Below, in pieces: positions 40,360 through 54,655 of a DNA stretch of 64,000 nucleotides. Position 1 is the stretch's first letter, and every line of letters begins with the position of its first letter. A program made the position numbers and the translations under genes. Source of the stretch: Streptomyces populi. GTDB lineage: Bacteria; Actinomycetota; Actinomycetes; Streptomycetales; Streptomycetaceae. A model generated the notes under the pieces. That model saw nothing but the letters and a program-made list of their open reading frames with translations. It made no database searches and had not been told where the DNA came from. The DNA lies in contig NZ_KZ626846.1 of assembly GCF_002911015.1 (NCBI RefSeq), forward strand, positions 62,001 to 126,000. Direction: 5' to 3'.

Positions 40360-40719
40360 GTGAACGCGTATGCGCCGATCCTCGTACTGGGAGCCCTCGG
40401 GGCAGGCTTTGCGATCTTCTCCGTGGTCATGGCCACGCTGATCGGTCCGAAGCGGTACAACCGCGCCAAGCTCGACGCGTACGAGTGCGGCATCGAGCCG
40501 ACCCCCACGCCGGTCGGCGGCGGGCGTTTTCCCATCAAGTACTACCTGACGGCGATGCTCTTCATCGTCTTCGACATCGAGATCGTCTTCCTCTACCCCT
40601 GGGCCGTCACCTTCGACGCCCTGGGTGTTTTCGGGCTCGTGGAGATGCTGCTCTTCGTGCTCACCGTCTTCGTCGCCTACGCGTACGTATGGCGGCGCGG
40701 CGGCCTGGAATGGGACTGA
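40360..40719 (+). CDS. nuoA: NADH-quinone oxidoreductase subunit A
   Basis: A 119-residue membrane subunit with three helices that help link the peripheral and membrane arms of complex I. It shows the family blocks '[16 protein letters not shown]' (Cys loop) and [23 protein letters not shown] 40360 follows GAGGAGC. First gene of the 14-gene operon; 13 bases separate it from nuoB. Confidence 0.97.
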   Translation: MNAYAPILVLGALGAGFAIFSVVMATLIGPKRYNRAKLDAYECGIEPTPTPVGGGRFPIKYYLTAMLFIVFDIEIVFLYPWAVTFDALGVFGLVEMLLFVLTVFVAYAYVWRRGGLEWD

Positions 40720-40732
40720 GGGGCCTTTAAGC

Positions 40733-41287
40733 ATGGGACTCGAAGAAAAGCTGCCGAGCGGATTCCTGCTGACGACCGTCGAGCAGGCCGCGGGCTGGGT
40801 GCGCAAGGCGTCCGTCTTCCCCGCGACGTTCGGACTCGCCTGCTGTGCCATCGAGATGATGACGACCGGCGCCGGTCGCTACGACCTGGCGCGCTTCGGT
40901 ATGGAGGTCTTCCGCGGGTCGCCCCGCCAGGCCGACCTGATGATCGTGGCCGGCCGGGTGAGCCAGAAGATGGCGCCGGTGCTGCGGCAGGTCTACGACC
41001 AGATGCCCAACCCCAAGTGGGTCATCTCCATGGGTGTTTGTGCGTCATCGGGCGGAATGTTCAACAACTACGCCATTGTGCAGGGAGTCGACCACATCGT
41101 CCCGGTCGACATCTATTTGCCCGGATGTCCGCCGCGGCCCGAGATGCTGATGGACGCGATCCTCAAGCTCCACCAGAAGATCCAGAGCTCGAAGCTCGGC
41201 GTGAACGCCGAGGAAGCGGCCCGCGAGGCGGAGGAAGCGGCGCTCAAGGCGCTTCCCACCATCGAGATGAAGGGCCTGCTGCGGTGA
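40733..41287 (+). CDS. nuoB: NADH-quinone oxidoreductase subunit B
   Basis: A 184-residue peripheral subunit that holds the last iron-sulfur cluster, N2, which passes electrons to menaquinone. Its ligands are visible in GLACCAIEM (adjacent Cys pair), [12 protein letters not shown] and '[10 protein letters not shown]'. The C-terminal 35 residues are a helical Glu/Ala extension ([15 protein letters not shown]). The stop overlaps the GTG of nuoC (GTGA). Confidence 0.98.
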   Translation: MGLEEKLPSGFLLTTVEQAAGWVRKASVFPATFGLACCAIEMMTTGAGRYDLARFGMEVFRGSPRQADLMIVAGRVSQKMAPVLRQVYDQMPNPKWVISMGVCASSGGMFNNYAIVQGVDHIVPVDIYLPGCPPRPEMLMDAILKLHQKIQSSKLGVNAEEAAREAEEAALKALPTIEMKGLLR

Positions 41288-42020
41288 GCGACGCGAACGG
41301 CAACGAGGTCAACCCCGAGAAGGACCTGAGCGCCTCCAACCTTCCCGGTCAGCGGGGCGACAAGGGCGAGGAGATCCGCGTCCAGCGCGGCATGTTCGGC
41401 GCGAACAACGGCGGCGACACCTCCGGCTACGGCGGCCTGGTCCGCTCCATCCGGCTGCCCGGCGCGGCCACCCGCCCCTACGGCGGCTGGTTCGACGAGG
41501 TGGCCGACGAGCTGGAGGGGGCCCTGGAGGAACAGGGACTCGTCCCCGAGAACGTCATCGACAAGACGGTCGTCGACCGCGACGAGATCACGTTCCACGT
41601 CGAACGCGAGTACCTGCTCCCCGTCGCCCGGACCCTGCGCGACGACCCGGCCCTGCGGTTCGAACTGTGCACGGGCGTCTCCGGCGTCCACCTCCCGCAC
41701 GACAAGGGCCGCGAGCTGCACGCCGTCTACCACCTGCGCTCGATCACCCACAACCGGCTCATCCGGCTGGAGGTCAGCGCCCCGGACGCGGACCCGCACG
41801 TCCCCTCGCTCGTCACCGTCTATCCGACGAACGACTGGCACGAGCGCGAGGCGTACGACTTCTTCGGCCTGATCTTCGACGGCCATCCCGCGCTGACGCG
41901 GATCATGATGCCGGACGACTGGCAGGGCTTCCCGCAGCGCAAGGACTATCCCCTCGGCGGCATCCCCGTCGAGTACAAGGGCGCCCAGATCCCGGCTCCG
42001 GACCAGCGGAGGTCGTACTC

Positions 42021-42024
<4 letters not shown>
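41284..42024 (+). CDS. nuoC: NADH-quinone oxidoreductase subunit C
   Basis: A 246-residue peripheral subunit of the quinone module. The first 75 residues are a Gly/Asn-rich extension absent from most bacterial NuoC; the conserved core follows, with '[21 protein letters not shown]'-like [20 protein letters not shown] and the closing '[11 protein letters not shown]'. It is separate from NuoD, unlike the fused NuoCD of E. coli. It starts in a GTGA overlap with nuoB and ends in an ATGA overlap with nuoD. Confidence 0.97.
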
Positions 42025-43357
<1,333 letters not shown>

Positions 43358-43361
<4 letters not shown>

Positions 43362-44200
43362 CCACCACCCCCGAGGGCGTCAGCCTGGGCATGCCCCAAC
43401 TGCCCGCGCCCGACTACCCGGCCGACGTCCGGGCCCGGCTGGAGGCGGACGCGCGCGAGATCATCGCCCGCTACCCCGACTCCCGCTCGGCGCTCCTTCC
43501 GTTGCTGCATCTCGTGCAGTCGCAGGAGGGCCATGTCACCCGCACGGGACAGCGGTTCTGCGCGGAGGTACTGGGCCTGACCACGGCCGAGGTCGCCGCG
43601 GTCGCGACCTTCTACTCGATGTACCGGCGCAAGCCGAGCGGCGACTACCAGGTGGGTGTCTGCACCAACACCCTGTGTGCCGTGATGGGTGGCGACGCCA
43701 TCTTCGAGGCCCTCCAGGACCACCTGGGCGTCGGCAACGGGGAGACCACCGGTGACGGCAAGGTCACCCTGGAGCACATCGAGTGCAACGCGGCCTGCGA
43801 CTTCGCGCCGGTCGTGATGGTCAACTGGGAGTTCTTCGACAACCAGACCGTGGACTCGGCCAAGCGTCTCGTCGACGACCTGCGCGCGGGCGCCGACGTC
43901 GACCCGACCCGCGGCGCCCGGCTGTGCACCTTCAAGGAGACCGCCCGGATCCTGGCCGGTTTCCCCGACGAGCGCGAGGGCGCGGTGGAGGCCGGCGGCA
44001 GCGCGGGCCACGCGTCACTGGTGGGGCTGCGCCTGGCCAAGGGGGAGGACGCCCCCGCGCGTGTGGTGCATCCGCGGGGCGGAGGAGCACCCCAGAACCA
44101 GCGGCCCGCCGAGCACCCGAGTTCGCACGACGCGCCGCAGGACACGTCGGCCTCCGACCCGTCCCACCCGGCGGGTCCTGTGGCAGAGGAGGGGGAGTGA
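43358..44200 (+). CDS. nuoE: NADH-quinone oxidoreductase subunit E
   Basis: A 280-residue thioredoxin-like subunit with the N1a 2Fe-2S cluster, bound by CTNTLC (C-x4-C) and 'CNAACDFAP' (C-x3-C). The core is about 180 residues; the C-terminal 80 residues ([19 protein letters not shown] and onward) form a hydrophilic tail with no match in most bacteria and are probably disordered. Starts at a GTGA overlap and ends with TGATG at nuoF. Confidence 0.97.
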
Positions 44201-45549
44201 TGACCTTGGCAGCCGAGATCAACGAGACCAGTCCCGAAAAACTGCTCGCGCCCGTGCTGTCGGCCTTCTGGGACGAGGACCGGTCCTGGTCGCTGGACGT
44301 CTACCGAAGGCACGAGGGGTACGAGGGCCTGCGCAAGGCACTCGCCATGTCACCGGACGACCTGATCGCGTACGTCAAGGAGTCCGGGCTGCGGGGCCGC
44401 GGCGGCGCCGGCTTCCCGACCGGAATGAAATGGCAGTTCATTCCCCAGGGAGACGGCAAACCTCACTATCTAGTTGTCAACGCCGACGAATCGGAGCCGG
44501 GAACCTGCAAGGACATCCCGCTCCTCTTCGCGAACCCGCACAGCCTCATCGAGGGCATTGTGATCGCGTGCTATGCCATCCGGTCTTCGCATGCCTTCAT
44601 CTATCTCCGCGGTGAAGTGGTCCCCGTACTGCGGCGGCTGCACGAGGCCGTACGTGAGGCCTACGCGGCGGGCTACCTCGGCGAGAACATCCTGGGCAGC
44701 GGACTCGACCTCCAGCTCACCGTGCACGCGGGCGCGGGCGCGTACATCTGCGGTGAGGAGACCGCACTGCTCGACTCGCTCGAAGGCCGCCGTGGTCAAC
44801 CGCGGCTCCGTCCCCCTTTCCCTGCTGTCGCGGGCCTCTATGCGTGTCCAACTGTTGTGAACAACGTCGAGTCGATCGCGTCAGTTCCCGCAATTCTCCA
44901 AAAAGGCAAGGAATGGTTCAGGTCGATGGGCAGCGAGAAGTCCCCGGGCTTCACGCTCTACTCGCTCAGCGGCCATGTCGCCAGCCCCGGCCAGTACGAG
45001 GCGCCGCTCGGGATCACCCTGCGTCAACTCCTCGACATGAGCGGTGGGATGCGCCCCGGCCACCGGCTGAAGTTCTGGACGCCGGGCGGCTCCTCGACCC
45101 CGATGTTCACCGACGAGCACCTCGACGTCCCTCTTGATTACGAAGGAGTGGGCGCCGCGGGTTCCATGCTCGGCACGAAAGCACTCCAGTGCTTCGACGA
45201 GACGACCTGTGTCGTCCGCGCCGTCACCCGCTGGACCGAGTTCTACGCCCACGAGTCCTGCGGCAAGTGCACGCCCTGCCGCGAAGGAACGTACTGGCTG
45301 GTGCAGTTGCTGCGCGACATCGAGGCCGGCAAGGGCGTCATGTCCGACCTCGACAAGCTGAACGACATCGCCGACAACATCAACGGCAAGTCCTTCTGCG
45401 CCCTCGGCGACGGCGCCGCCTCGCCGATCTTCTCCTCGCTCAAGTACTTCCGCGAGGAGTACGAGCAGCACATCACGGGCCGCGGCTGCCCCTTCGACCC
45501 CGCCAGGTCCACGGCCTGGGCGGACAAGCACACGGAGGTGAACGCATGA
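44200..45549 (+). CDS. nuoF: NADH-quinone oxidoreductase subunit F
   Basis: A 449-residue subunit that binds NADH and FMN, the electron entry site. The nucleotide loops are '[14 protein letters not shown]' and '[14 protein letters not shown]', and the 4Fe-4S N3 ligands are in '[13 protein letters not shown]' and '[11 protein letters not shown]'. ATG 44200 overlaps the nuoE stop (TGATG); a GTG at 44197 is also in frame. It has the normal length for the family. Confidence 0.98.
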   Translation: MTLAAEINETSPEKLLAPVLSAFWDEDRSWSLDVYRRHEGYEGLRKALAMSPDDLIAYVKESGLRGRGGAGFPTGMKWQFIPQGDGKPHYLVVNADESEPGTCKDIPLLFANPHSLIEGIVIACYAIRSSHAFIYLRGEVVPVLRRLHEAVREAYAAGYLGENILGSGLDLQLTVHAGAGAYICGEETALLDSLEGRRGQPRLRPPFPAVAGLYACPTVVNNVESIASVPAILQKGKEWFRSMGSEKSPGFTLYSLSGHVASPGQYEAPLGITLRQLLDMSGGMRPGHRLKFWTPGGSSTPMFTDEHLDVPLDYEGVGAAGSMLGTKALQCFDETTCVVRAVTRWTEFYAHESCGKCTPCREGTYWLVQLLRDIEAGKGVMSDLDKLNDIADNINGKSFCALGDGAASPIFSSLKYFREEYEQHITGRGCPFDPARSTAWADKHTEVNA

Positions 45550-48050
45550 CAGTGACCACCAGCGCTCCCTCCGGAGGCGGGGAAGCACCGGTCCCGCCGG
45601 AGGACCTCGTCTCGCTGACGATCGACGGCGTCGAGATGAGCGTGCCCAAGGGCACCCTGGTCATCCGGGCCGCCGAACAGCTCGGCATCGAGATCCCCCG
45701 GTTCTGCGACCACCCGCTCCTCGACCCGGCCGGCGCCTGCCGCCAGTGCATCGTCGAGGTCGAGGGCCAGCGCAAGCCCATGGCGTCCTGCACGATCACC
45801 TGTACGGACGGGATGGTCGTCAAGACTCAACTCACCTCCCAGGTCGCCGAGAAGGCCCAGCACGGTGTGATGGAGCTGCTGCTCATCAACCACCCGCTGG
45901 ACTGCCCGGTCTGCGACAAGGGCGGCGAGTGCCCCCTGCAGAACCAGGCGATGTCCCACGGCAACGCCGAGTCCCGCTTCGAGGGCAGGAAGCGGACGTA
46001 CGAGAAGCCGGTCCCGATCTCCACCCAGGTTCTCCTGGACCGCGAGCGGTGCGTGCTGTGCGCCCGCTGCACCCGCTTCTCGAACCAGATCGCGGGCGAC
46101 CCCATGATCGAACTGGTCGAGCGGGGCGCGCTCCAGCAGGTCGGCACCGGTGACGGCGACCCCTTCGAGTCGTACTTCTCCGGCAACACGATCCAGATCT
46201 GTCCGGTGGGCGCGCTCACGTCGGCGGCGTACCGCTTCCGCTCGCGGCCCTTCGACCTCATCTCCTCGCACTCCGTGTGCGAGCACTGCTCCGGCGGCTG
46301 CGCGACGCGCACCGACCACCGGCGCGGCAAGGTGATGCGGCGTCTCGCGGCACCGGACCCCGAGGTCAACGAGGAATGGGTCTGCGACAAGGGCCGGTTC
46401 GGGTTCCGGTACGCGCAGCAGCGCGACCGCCTCGACACCCCCCTGGTGCGCAACGCCGACGGCGTCCTCGAGCCCGCTTCCTGGCCGGAGGCCCTCCAGG
46501 TCGCCGCCCAGGGGCTGACGGCGGCCCGCGGCCGCGCCGGTGTCCTCACCGGCGGCCGGCTCACCGTCGAGGACGCCTACGCCTACAGCAAGTTCGCGCG
46601 CGTGGCCCTCGACACGAACGACATCGACTTCCGCGCGCGCGTGCACAGCTCCGAGGAGGCCGACTTCCTGGCCGCCCGGGTCGCCGGACGCGGCCGGAAC
46701 CTCGACGGCACGGGCGTCACGTACACCTCACTGGAGAAGGCGCCCGCCGTCCTGCTGGTGGGCCTGGAGTCGGAGGAGGAGGCGCCCGGCGTCTTCCTGC
46801 GGCTGCGCAAGGCCTGGCGCGGGCACGGGCAGAGGACCTTCTCCCTCGCCACGCACGCCACCCGCGGCCTGGAGAAGGCGGGCGGCACGCTGCTGCCGGC
46901 CGCGCCCGGCACCGAGACCGAGTGGCTGGACGCGCTCGCGAGCGGTGTGGGCCTGGAGAGCGACGGCGCCAAGGCCGCCGAGGCGCTGCGCGCCGAGGGT
47001 GCCGTGATCGTCGTCGGCGAGCGGCTGGCCGCCGTGGCGGGCGCCCTGACCGCCGCCGTGCGGACCGCCGCCGCCACCGGCGCCCACCTGGTGTGGATCC
47101 CGCGCCGGGCCGGGGAACGCGGGGCGATCGAGGCCGGCGCGCTTCCGTCGCTGCTGCCGGGCGGACGCCCGGCCACCGACCCGCGCGCGCGGGAGGAGGT
47201 CGCGGCCGCGTGGGGCGTCTCCGAACTCCCGCACCGCCACGGCCGTGACACCGGCCAGATCGTGGAGGCCGCCGCCGGCGGCGAACTGCGGGCCCTGGTG
47301 GTCGCGGGTGTGGAGGTCGCCGACCTTCCCGACCCCACGCGCGCGCGTGAGGCCCTGTCCGAAGTGGGCTTCCTGGTGTCGCTCGAACTGCGGCCCAGCG
47401 AGGTGACCGAGCACGCGGACGTCGTCCTGCCGGTCGCCGCGGTCGCCGAGAAGCCCGGAAGCTTCCTCAACTGGGAGGGCCGGGTCCGCTCCTTCGAGGC
47501 CGCTCTCAAGCCCGACCAGATGACCCGGCGCCTCGCGCCCGCCGACGCGCGCGTCCTGCAGATGCTGGCCGACGCCATGGACGTCCACCTCGGGCTGCCG
47601 GACCTGCGCACCGCGCGCGGGGAGATCGACCGGCTCGGCGCCTGGGACGGGCCGCGAGCCGGTGAGCCCGAGGAGACCGGGGTGCAGATGCCCCGGCCGG
47701 CCGCGGGCGAGGCCGTACTGGCCGGACACCGGCTGCTGCTCGACCAGGGACGTCTCCAGGAGGGCGACGACGCGCTCGCCGGGACGCGGCACGCCGCACG
47801 CGCGCGCGTGTCGGCCGCCACCGCCGCCGAGGCCGGGGTCAAGGACGGCGACGTCATCGCCGTGACCGGTCCCGGCGGAGCGGTCGAACTGCCGCTGCAG
47901 ATCACCGAGATGCCCGACCGCGTGGTCTGGCTCCCGCTGAACTCGACCGGAGGGGGCGTCGCCTCCGACACCGGGGCGCTGCCCGGCGCACTCGTCCGCA
48001 TCGGCCCGGCGACGACCGTCGCCGAGGCCCCCAAGGAGGTGGAGGCATGA
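45546..48050 (+). CDS. nuoG: NADH-quinone oxidoreductase subunit G
   Basis: An 834-residue subunit with several clusters: the 2Fe-2S ferredoxin-like domain ([20 protein letters not shown]), '[13 protein letters not shown]', the '[11 protein letters not shown]' 4Fe-4S motif and a further set '[15 protein letters not shown]' in the molybdopterin-type domain. The second half is a molybdopterin oxidoreductase-like domain that has no cofactor in complex I. The central part is more variable and rich in Ala and Arg. It overlaps nuoF and nuoH by four bases each. Confidence 0.97.
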   Translation: MTVTTSAPSGGGEAPVPPEDLVSLTIDGVEMSVPKGTLVIRAAEQLGIEIPRFCDHPLLDPAGACRQCIVEVEGQRKPMASCTITCTDGMVVKTQLTSQVAEKAQHGVMELLLINHPLDCPVCDKGGECPLQNQAMSHGNAESRFEGRKRTYEKPVPISTQVLLDRERCVLCARCTRFSNQIAGDPMIELVERGALQQVGTGDGDPFESYFSGNTIQICPVGALTSAAYRFRSRPFDLISSHSVCEHCSGGCATRTDHRRGKVMRRLAAPDPEVNEEWVCDKGRFGFRYAQQRDRLDTPLVRNADGVLEPASWPEALQVAAQGLTAARGRAGVLTGGRLTVEDAYAYSKFARVALDTNDIDFRARVHSSEEADFLAARVAGRGRNLDGTGVTYTSLEKAPAVLLVGLESEEEAPGVFLRLRKAWRGHGQRTFSLATHATRGLEKAGGTLLPAAPGTETEWLDALASGVGLESDGAKAAEALRAEGAVIVVGERLAAVAGALTAAVRTAAATGAHLVWIPRRAGERGAIEAGALPSLLPGGRPATDPRAREEVAAAWGVSELPHRHGRDTGQIVEAAAGGELRALVVAGVEVADLPDPTRAREALSEVGFLVSLELRPSEVTEHADVVLPVAAVAEKPGSFLNWEGRVRSFEAALKPDQMTRRLAPADARVLQMLADAMDVHLGLPDLRTARGEIDRLGAWDGPRAGEPEETGVQMPRPAAGEAVLAGHRLLLDQGRLQEGDDALAGTRHAARARVSAATAAEAGVKDGDVIAVTGPGGAVELPLQITEMPDRVVWLPLNSTGGGVASDTGALPGALVRIGPATTVAEAPKEVEA

Positions 48051-49417
48051 CGCCGTACCTCGCCGCTGAAGACCTCTCGATGTTCGGCCACGACCCCTGG
48101 TGGCTGGTCGTCGTCAAGGCGGTGTTCTGCTTCGCCTTCCTGATGGTGACCGTGCTCTTCTCCATCGTGTGGGAACGCAAGGTCGTCGCCTGGATGCAGC
48201 TGCGCATCGGCCCCAACCGGCACGGCCCCTGGGGCATGCTCCAGTCGCTCGCCGACGGCGTGAAGCTGATGCTCAAGGAAGACGTCGTCGTCAAGCGCGC
48301 GGACAAGGTCGTCTACGTCCTCGCGCCGATCGTCGCGGCCGTTCCGGCCTTCATGGCGATCGCGGTGATCCCCTTCGGGCCCGCGGACAACGAGATCTCG
48401 ATCTTCGGCCAGCGCACCACGATGCAGCTCACCGACCTCCCGATCGCGATGCTCTACATCCTCGCGGTGGCCTCGGTGGGCATCTACGGGATCGTGCTCG
48501 CCGGCTGGAGCTCCGGATCCACCTATCCGCTGCTGGGCGGTCTGCGCTCCTGCGCCCAGATGATCTCGTACGAGATCGCCATGGGCGCCGCGTTCGCCTC
48601 GGTGTTCCTCTACTCCGGTTCGATGTCGACCTCGACGATCGTCGAGCAGCAGCAGGACCGCTGGTACATCCTCCTGCTCCCGGTCTCGTTCCTGATCTAC
48701 GTCGTGACGATGATCGGCGAGACCAACCGGGCCCCCTTCGACATGCCGGAGTCCGAGGGCGACCTGGTCGGCGGCTTCAACACCGAGTACTCGTCCATCA
48801 AGTTCGCGCTCTTCATGCTCGCCGAGTACGTGAACATGGTGACGGTCTCGGCCGTGTCCACGACGCTCTTCCTGGGCGGCTGGCGGGCACCGTGGCCGAT
48901 CAGCAGCTTCTGGGAGGGCGCCAACCACGGCTGGTGGCCGATGCTCTGGTTCGTGGTGAAGGTGCAGCTGCTGCTGTTCTTCTTCATCTGGCTGCGCGGC
49001 ACGCTGCCGCGCGTCCGCTACGACCAGCTGATGAAGCTCGGCTGGAAGGTGCTCATCCCGGTCTCCGTGGTCTGGCTGATGCTCGTCGCGACGGTACGGA
49101 CGCTGCGCAACGAGCACTACGGATTCTCGGACATCGCGCTGTACGTCGGCGGAGGCGTCCTCGCCCTGCTGCTGCTGTCGTTCGTGGCGGACATCTTCCG
49201 CGGCAAGCAGGCCGAGGAGACGCCCGCCGAGCCCGCCGCCTTCGACCCGATGGCCGGCGGATTCCCCGTGCCCCCGCTGCCCGGCCAGGAGCTGCCGCCG
49301 GTGCCGCGGCGCCGCCCGCGCCGCGAGCGGGAGCTGATTGTCAGTGGCGGATCCGATACTGCGAGTGATGGACCGGTCACCGGATCTCGTGACGGAAAGG
49401 AGGGTTCCGATGGCTGA
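48047..49417 (+). CDS. nuoH: NADH-quinone oxidoreductase subunit H
   Basis: A 456-residue membrane subunit with about eight helices that forms the entrance for quinone. Conserved blocks are '[19 protein letters not shown]', 'YEIAMGAAF' and '[19 protein letters not shown]'. The C-terminal 60 residues ([21 protein letters not shown] and beyond) are a Pro/Arg-rich cytoplasmic tail. The stop lies eight bases inside the frame of nuoI, so the two genes overlap and are co-translated. Confidence 0.97.
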   Translation: MTPYLAAEDLSMFGHDPWWLVVVKAVFCFAFLMVTVLFSIVWERKVVAWMQLRIGPNRHGPWGMLQSLADGVKLMLKEDVVVKRADKVVYVLAPIVAAVPAFMAIAVIPFGPADNEISIFGQRTTMQLTDLPIAMLYILAVASVGIYGIVLAGWSSGSTYPLLGGLRSCAQMISYEIAMGAAFASVFLYSGSMSTSTIVEQQQDRWYILLLPVSFLIYVVTMIGETNRAPFDMPESEGDLVGGFNTEYSSIKFALFMLAEYVNMVTVSAVSTTLFLGGWRAPWPISSFWEGANHGWWPMLWFVVKVQLLLFFFIWLRGTLPRVRYDQLMKLGWKVLIPVSVVWLMLVATVRTLRNEHYGFSDIALYVGGGVLALLLLSFVADIFRGKQAEETPAEPAAFDPMAGGFPVPPLPGQELPPVPRRRPRRERELIVSGGSDTASDGPVTGSRDGKEGSDG

Positions 49418-50039
49418 GGAGCCGAAGGAGACCAAACCCGGTTTCCAGAACCCCGTCGCCGGCTTCGGCGTGACCTTCAAGGCCATGTTCAAGAAGCGGC
49501 TGACCGAGCAGTACCCGGAACAGCAGAAGACCACCGCACCGCGGTTCCACGGCCGGCACCAGCTCAACCGCCATCCGGACGGCCTGGAGAAGTGCGTCGG
49601 CTGTGAGCTGTGCGCCTGGGCCTGTCCCGCGGACGCCATCTACGTGGAGGGCGCGGACAACACCGAGGAGGAGCGCTACTCCCCGGGCGAGCGCTACGGC
49701 CGCGTCTACCAGATCAACTACGCCCGCTGCATCCTGTGCGGCCTGTGCATCGAGGCGTGCCCCACGCGCGCGCTGACGATGACGAACGAGTTCGAGCTCG
49801 CGGACAGCAGCCGTGCCAACCTCATCTACACCAAGGAGCAGCTGCTCGCCGGACTCCAGGAAGGCATGGTCGACACACCGCACTCGATCTTCCCGGGCAC
49901 GGACGAGCAGGACTACTACCGGGGTCTGGTGACCGAGGCCGCGCCCGGCACCGAGCGCCAGGTGGCCGTCTCCAAGGGCGAGTTGCACCCCTCGGCGAGC
50001 CCTTCGGGCACGTCGGCGGGAGAGGGGGCGGAGGCATGA
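49410..50039 (+). CDS. nuoI: NADH-quinone oxidoreductase subunit I
   Basis: A 209-residue ferredoxin-like subunit that carries clusters N6a and N6b. The two 4Fe-4S motifs are [12 protein letters not shown] and [12 protein letters not shown], each C-x2-C-x2-C-x3-CP. ATG 49410 has AAAGGAGGG upstream, the strongest Shine-Dalgarno in the operon, and lies within the nuoH end. A C-terminal 35-residue Ser/Gly tail follows the conserved core. Confidence 0.97.
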   Translation: MAEEPKETKPGFQNPVAGFGVTFKAMFKKRLTEQYPEQQKTTAPRFHGRHQLNRHPDGLEKCVGCELCAWACPADAIYVEGADNTEEERYSPGERYGRVYQINYARCILCGLCIEACPTRALTMTNEFELADSSRANLIYTKEQLLAGLQEGMVDTPHSIFPGTDEQDYYRGLVTEAAPGTERQVAVSKGELHPSASPSGTSAGEGAEA

Positions 50040-50854
50040 CCGCCAACCTGGCCGCGTACTCCACCTCCACCGGGGAGGCCTTCCAGTTCTGGGTCCTCGG
50101 CACCGTCGCGGTGATCGGCGCCCTGTGCACCGTCTTCATGAGGAAGGCCGTGCACAGCGCGCTGTGCCTCGCCGGGACCATGATCGTCCTGGCGGTGTTC
50201 TACCTCGCCAACGGCGCCTACTTCCTGGGCATCGTCCAGATCGTCGTCTACACCGGCGCGATCATGATGCTGTTCCTCTTCGTCGTCATGCTCGTCGGTG
50301 TCACCGCGGCGGACTCGCTGAAGGAGACCATCAAGGGGCAGCGCTGGCTGGCCCTGCTCTGCGGGCTCGGCTTCGGCATCCTGCTGTTCGCGGGCATCGG
50401 CAACGCGTCCGTCCAGGACTTCGACGGCCTGGCGAAGGCGAACGCGAACGGCAACGTGGAGGGACTGGCCGCCCTCATCTTCACGAAGTACGTCTTCGCC
50501 TTCGAGATCACCGGCGCCCTGCTCATCACGGCCACCATCGGCGCCATGGTGCTCACCCACCGCGAGCGCACCGAGCGTGCGCGGACCCAGCGCGAGCTGT
50601 CCGAGCAGCGGGTGCGCGAGGGCAAGCACGTCCCGCCGCTGCCGGCTCCGGGTGTCTACGCCCGGCACAACGCGGTGGACATCGCGGGCCTGCTGCCCGA
50701 CGGCACCCCGTCCGAGCTGACCGTCAGCAAGACGCTGCGCGACCGCGGGCAGATCCGTGACGTGTCGGCCGACGCGCTGAAGGACCTCAAGGCGCTGGAG
50801 CAGCGTGCCGAGGAGCGCCTGGAGCGCACGAAGCCGGAGGAGGCGTCCAAGTGA
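50036..50854 (+). CDS. nuoJ: NADH-quinone oxidoreductase subunit J
   Basis: A 272-residue membrane subunit. Five helices cover residues 15-185, with the conserved [22 protein letters not shown] segment that bends when the enzyme turns over. The remaining 85 residues are charged and cytoplasmic ([20 protein letters not shown] to [11 protein letters not shown]), longer than in most bacteria. ATG 50036 overlaps the nuoI stop, and its own stop overlaps nuoK. Confidence 0.96.
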   Translation: MTANLAAYSTSTGEAFQFWVLGTVAVIGALCTVFMRKAVHSALCLAGTMIVLAVFYLANGAYFLGIVQIVVYTGAIMMLFLFVVMLVGVTAADSLKETIKGQRWLALLCGLGFGILLFAGIGNASVQDFDGLAKANANGNVEGLAALIFTKYVFAFEITGALLITATIGAMVLTHRERTERARTQRELSEQRVREGKHVPPLPAPGVYARHNAVDIAGLLPDGTPSELTVSKTLRDRGQIRDVSADALKDLKALEQRAEERLERTKPEEASK

Positions 50855-51150
50855 ATCCGGTCAACTACCTCTACCTTTCCGCTCTGTTGTTCACGATCGG
50901 CGCCACCGGTGTCCTGATCAGACGGAACGCGATCGTGGTGTTCATGTGCATCGAGCTCATGCTCAACGCCTGCAACCTCGCCTTCGTCGTCTTCTCCCGG
51001 ATGCACGGCAACCTCGACGGCCAGATCATCGCCTTCTTCACGATGGTCGTCGCCGCCGCGGAGGTCGTGGTCGGGCTCGCGATCATCGTGTCGCTGTTCC
51101 GTTCCCGCCACTCGGCCTCGGTCGACGACGCCAGCCTGATGAAGCTGTAA
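50851..51150 (+). CDS. nuoK: NADH-quinone oxidoreductase subunit K
   Basis: A 99-residue three-helix membrane subunit with the conserved '[16 protein letters not shown]' and '[16 protein letters not shown]' blocks, each with a Glu in the middle of a helix that belongs to the proton pathway. GTG 50851 overlaps the nuoJ stop. Confidence 0.97.
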   Translation: MNPVNYLYLSALLFTIGATGVLIRRNAIVVFMCIELMLNACNLAFVVFSRMHGNLDGQIIAFFTMVVAAAEVVVGLAIIVSLFRSRHSASVDDASLMKL

Positions 51151-51164
51151 GGGGTCGCTGAATC

Positions 51165-53078
<1,914 letters not shown>

Positions 53079-53083
53079 TACCG

Positions 53084-54655
53084 ATGTCCTTTCCCCTCCT
53101 GACAGCGACGGCGGTGCTCCCGGCCCTCGGGGCGATCGCCACGGCCGCCGTGCCGGCCGCGCAGCGCGTCGCGGCCAAGTGGCTGGCGCTGCTCGTCTCC
53201 CTCGGCACGCTGGCGCTCGCCGCGGTCACCCTGGTGCGTTTCGACCCCGACGGCGCCCGCTACCAGCTCACCGAGTCCCACGCCTGGATCCCGGACTTCG
53301 GGGTGCGCTACCAACTGGGCGTGGACGGCATCGGGGTGGCGCTCGTCGCGCTCACCGCGCTGCTGATCCCGTTCGTGATCCTCGCGGGCTGGCACGACGC
53401 CGACCCGATGGAGACCGGAAGCAGGCGCTGGCGTCCGACCCAGGGCTTCTTCGCCCTGATCCTGGCCGTCGAGGCGATGGTGATCATCTCCTTCGAGGCC
53501 ACCGACGTCTTCCTCTTCTACATCTTCTTCGAAGCCATGCTGATCCCGATGTACTTCCTCATCGGCGGCTTCGGGGACCGTGCCCACGAGCACGGCGACG
53601 AGGCGGCGGCGACGCAGCGCTCGTACGCCGCGGTGAAGTTCCTGCTCTACAACCTGGTCGGCGGCCTGATCATGCTGGCCGCCGTGATCGGCCTCTACGT
53701 GGTGGCCGGGAGCTTCTCGCTCCAGGAGATCGTCCACGCGCGGGCCGACGGGTCGCTGCACATGGCGACCAGCACCGAGCGGTGGCTGTTCCTCGGCTTC
53801 TTCTTCGCCTTCGCGGTGAAGGCGCCGCTGTGGCCGCTGCACACCTGGCTGCCCAACGCCATGGGCGAGGCCACCGCGCCGGTCGCCGTGCTGATCACGG
53901 CGGTCGTCGACAAGGTCGGCACCTTCGCGATGCTCCGCTTCTGCCTCCAGCTCTTCCCGGAGGCGAGCAAGTGGGCGACGCCCGCGATCCTCGTACTGGC
54001 GCTGATCAGCATCGTCTACGGGGCGCTGCTCGCCGTCGGACAGCGCGACATCAAGCGGCTGGTCGCCTACGCGTCGATCTCGCACTTCGGGTTCATCATC
54101 CTGGGCATCTTCGCGTTGACCACCCAGGGCCAGTCGGGCGCGACGCTCTACATGGTCAACCACGGGATCTCGACCGCCGCCCTGATGCTGGTGGCCGGCT
54201 TCCTGATCTCGCGGCGCGGTTCGCGCCTGATCGCCGACTACGGAGGGGTGCAGAAGGTCGCCCCGGTGCTCGCCGGCACCTTCCTGATCGGCAGCCTCGC
54301 GACCCTCTCGCTCCCGGGCCTCGCGCCCTTCGTGAGTGAATTCCTTGTCCTGGTCGGAACGTTCACGCGCTACCCGGTGGTCGGCATCATCGCCACCTTC
54401 GGCATCGTCCTCGCCGCGCTCTACACCCTCGTCCTCTACCAGCGGACGATGACGGGCCCGGTCAGGGCCGAGGTGGCCGAGATGCCGGACCTCAGGGTGC
54501 GTGAGCTCCTGGTGGTCGCCCCGCTGATCGCACTGCTGATCTTCCTGGGCGTCTACCCGAAGCCGATCACCGACATCGTCAACCCGGCGGTCAAGCAGAC
54601 CATGTCAGACGTCCAGAAGACGGACCCCCAGCCCGAGGTGGAGGCGGCCAAGTGA
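53084..54655 (+). CDS. nuoM: NADH-quinone oxidoreductase subunit M
   Basis: A 523-residue antiporter-like subunit with 14 helices, similar to NuoL and NuoN. Typical blocks are FLFYIFFEAMLIPMYFLIG, 'APLWPLHTWLPNAMGEA' and 'GQRDIKRLVAYASISHFGF', each with conserved Lys, Glu or His for proton transfer. It starts five bases after nuoL and ends in a GTGA overlap with nuoN. Confidence 0.97.
   Translation: MSFPLLTATAVLPALGAIATAAVPAAQRVAAKWLALLVSLGTLALAAVTLVRFDPDGARYQLTESHAWIPDFGVRYQLGVDGIGVALVALTALLIPFVILAGWHDADPMETGSRRWRPTQGFFALILAVEAMVIISFEATDVFLFYIFFEAMLIPMYFLIGGFGDRAHEHGDEAAATQRSYAAVKFLLYNLVGGLIMLAAVIGLYVVAGSFSLQEIVHARADGSLHMATSTERWLFLGFFFAFAVKAPLWPLHTWLPNAMGEATAPVAVLITAVVDKVGTFAMLRFCLQLFPEASKWATPAILVLALISIVYGALLAVGQRDIKRLVAYASISHFGFIILGIFALTTQGQSGATLYMVNHGISTAALMLVAGFLISRRGSRLIADYGGVQKVAPVLAGTFLIGSLATLSLPGLAPFVSEFLVLVGTFTRYPVVGIIATFGIVLAALYTLVLYQRTMTGPVRAEVAEMPDLRVRELLVVAPLIALLIFLGVYPKPITDIVNPAVKQTMSDVQKTDPQPEVEAAK

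Noticed and set aside
46583-49639. A minus-strand open frame of 1018 codons opposite nuoG and nuoH
   Set aside because: Antisense of genes with clear iron-sulfur and quinone motifs; composition is Ser/Arg/Ala-rich without motifs.
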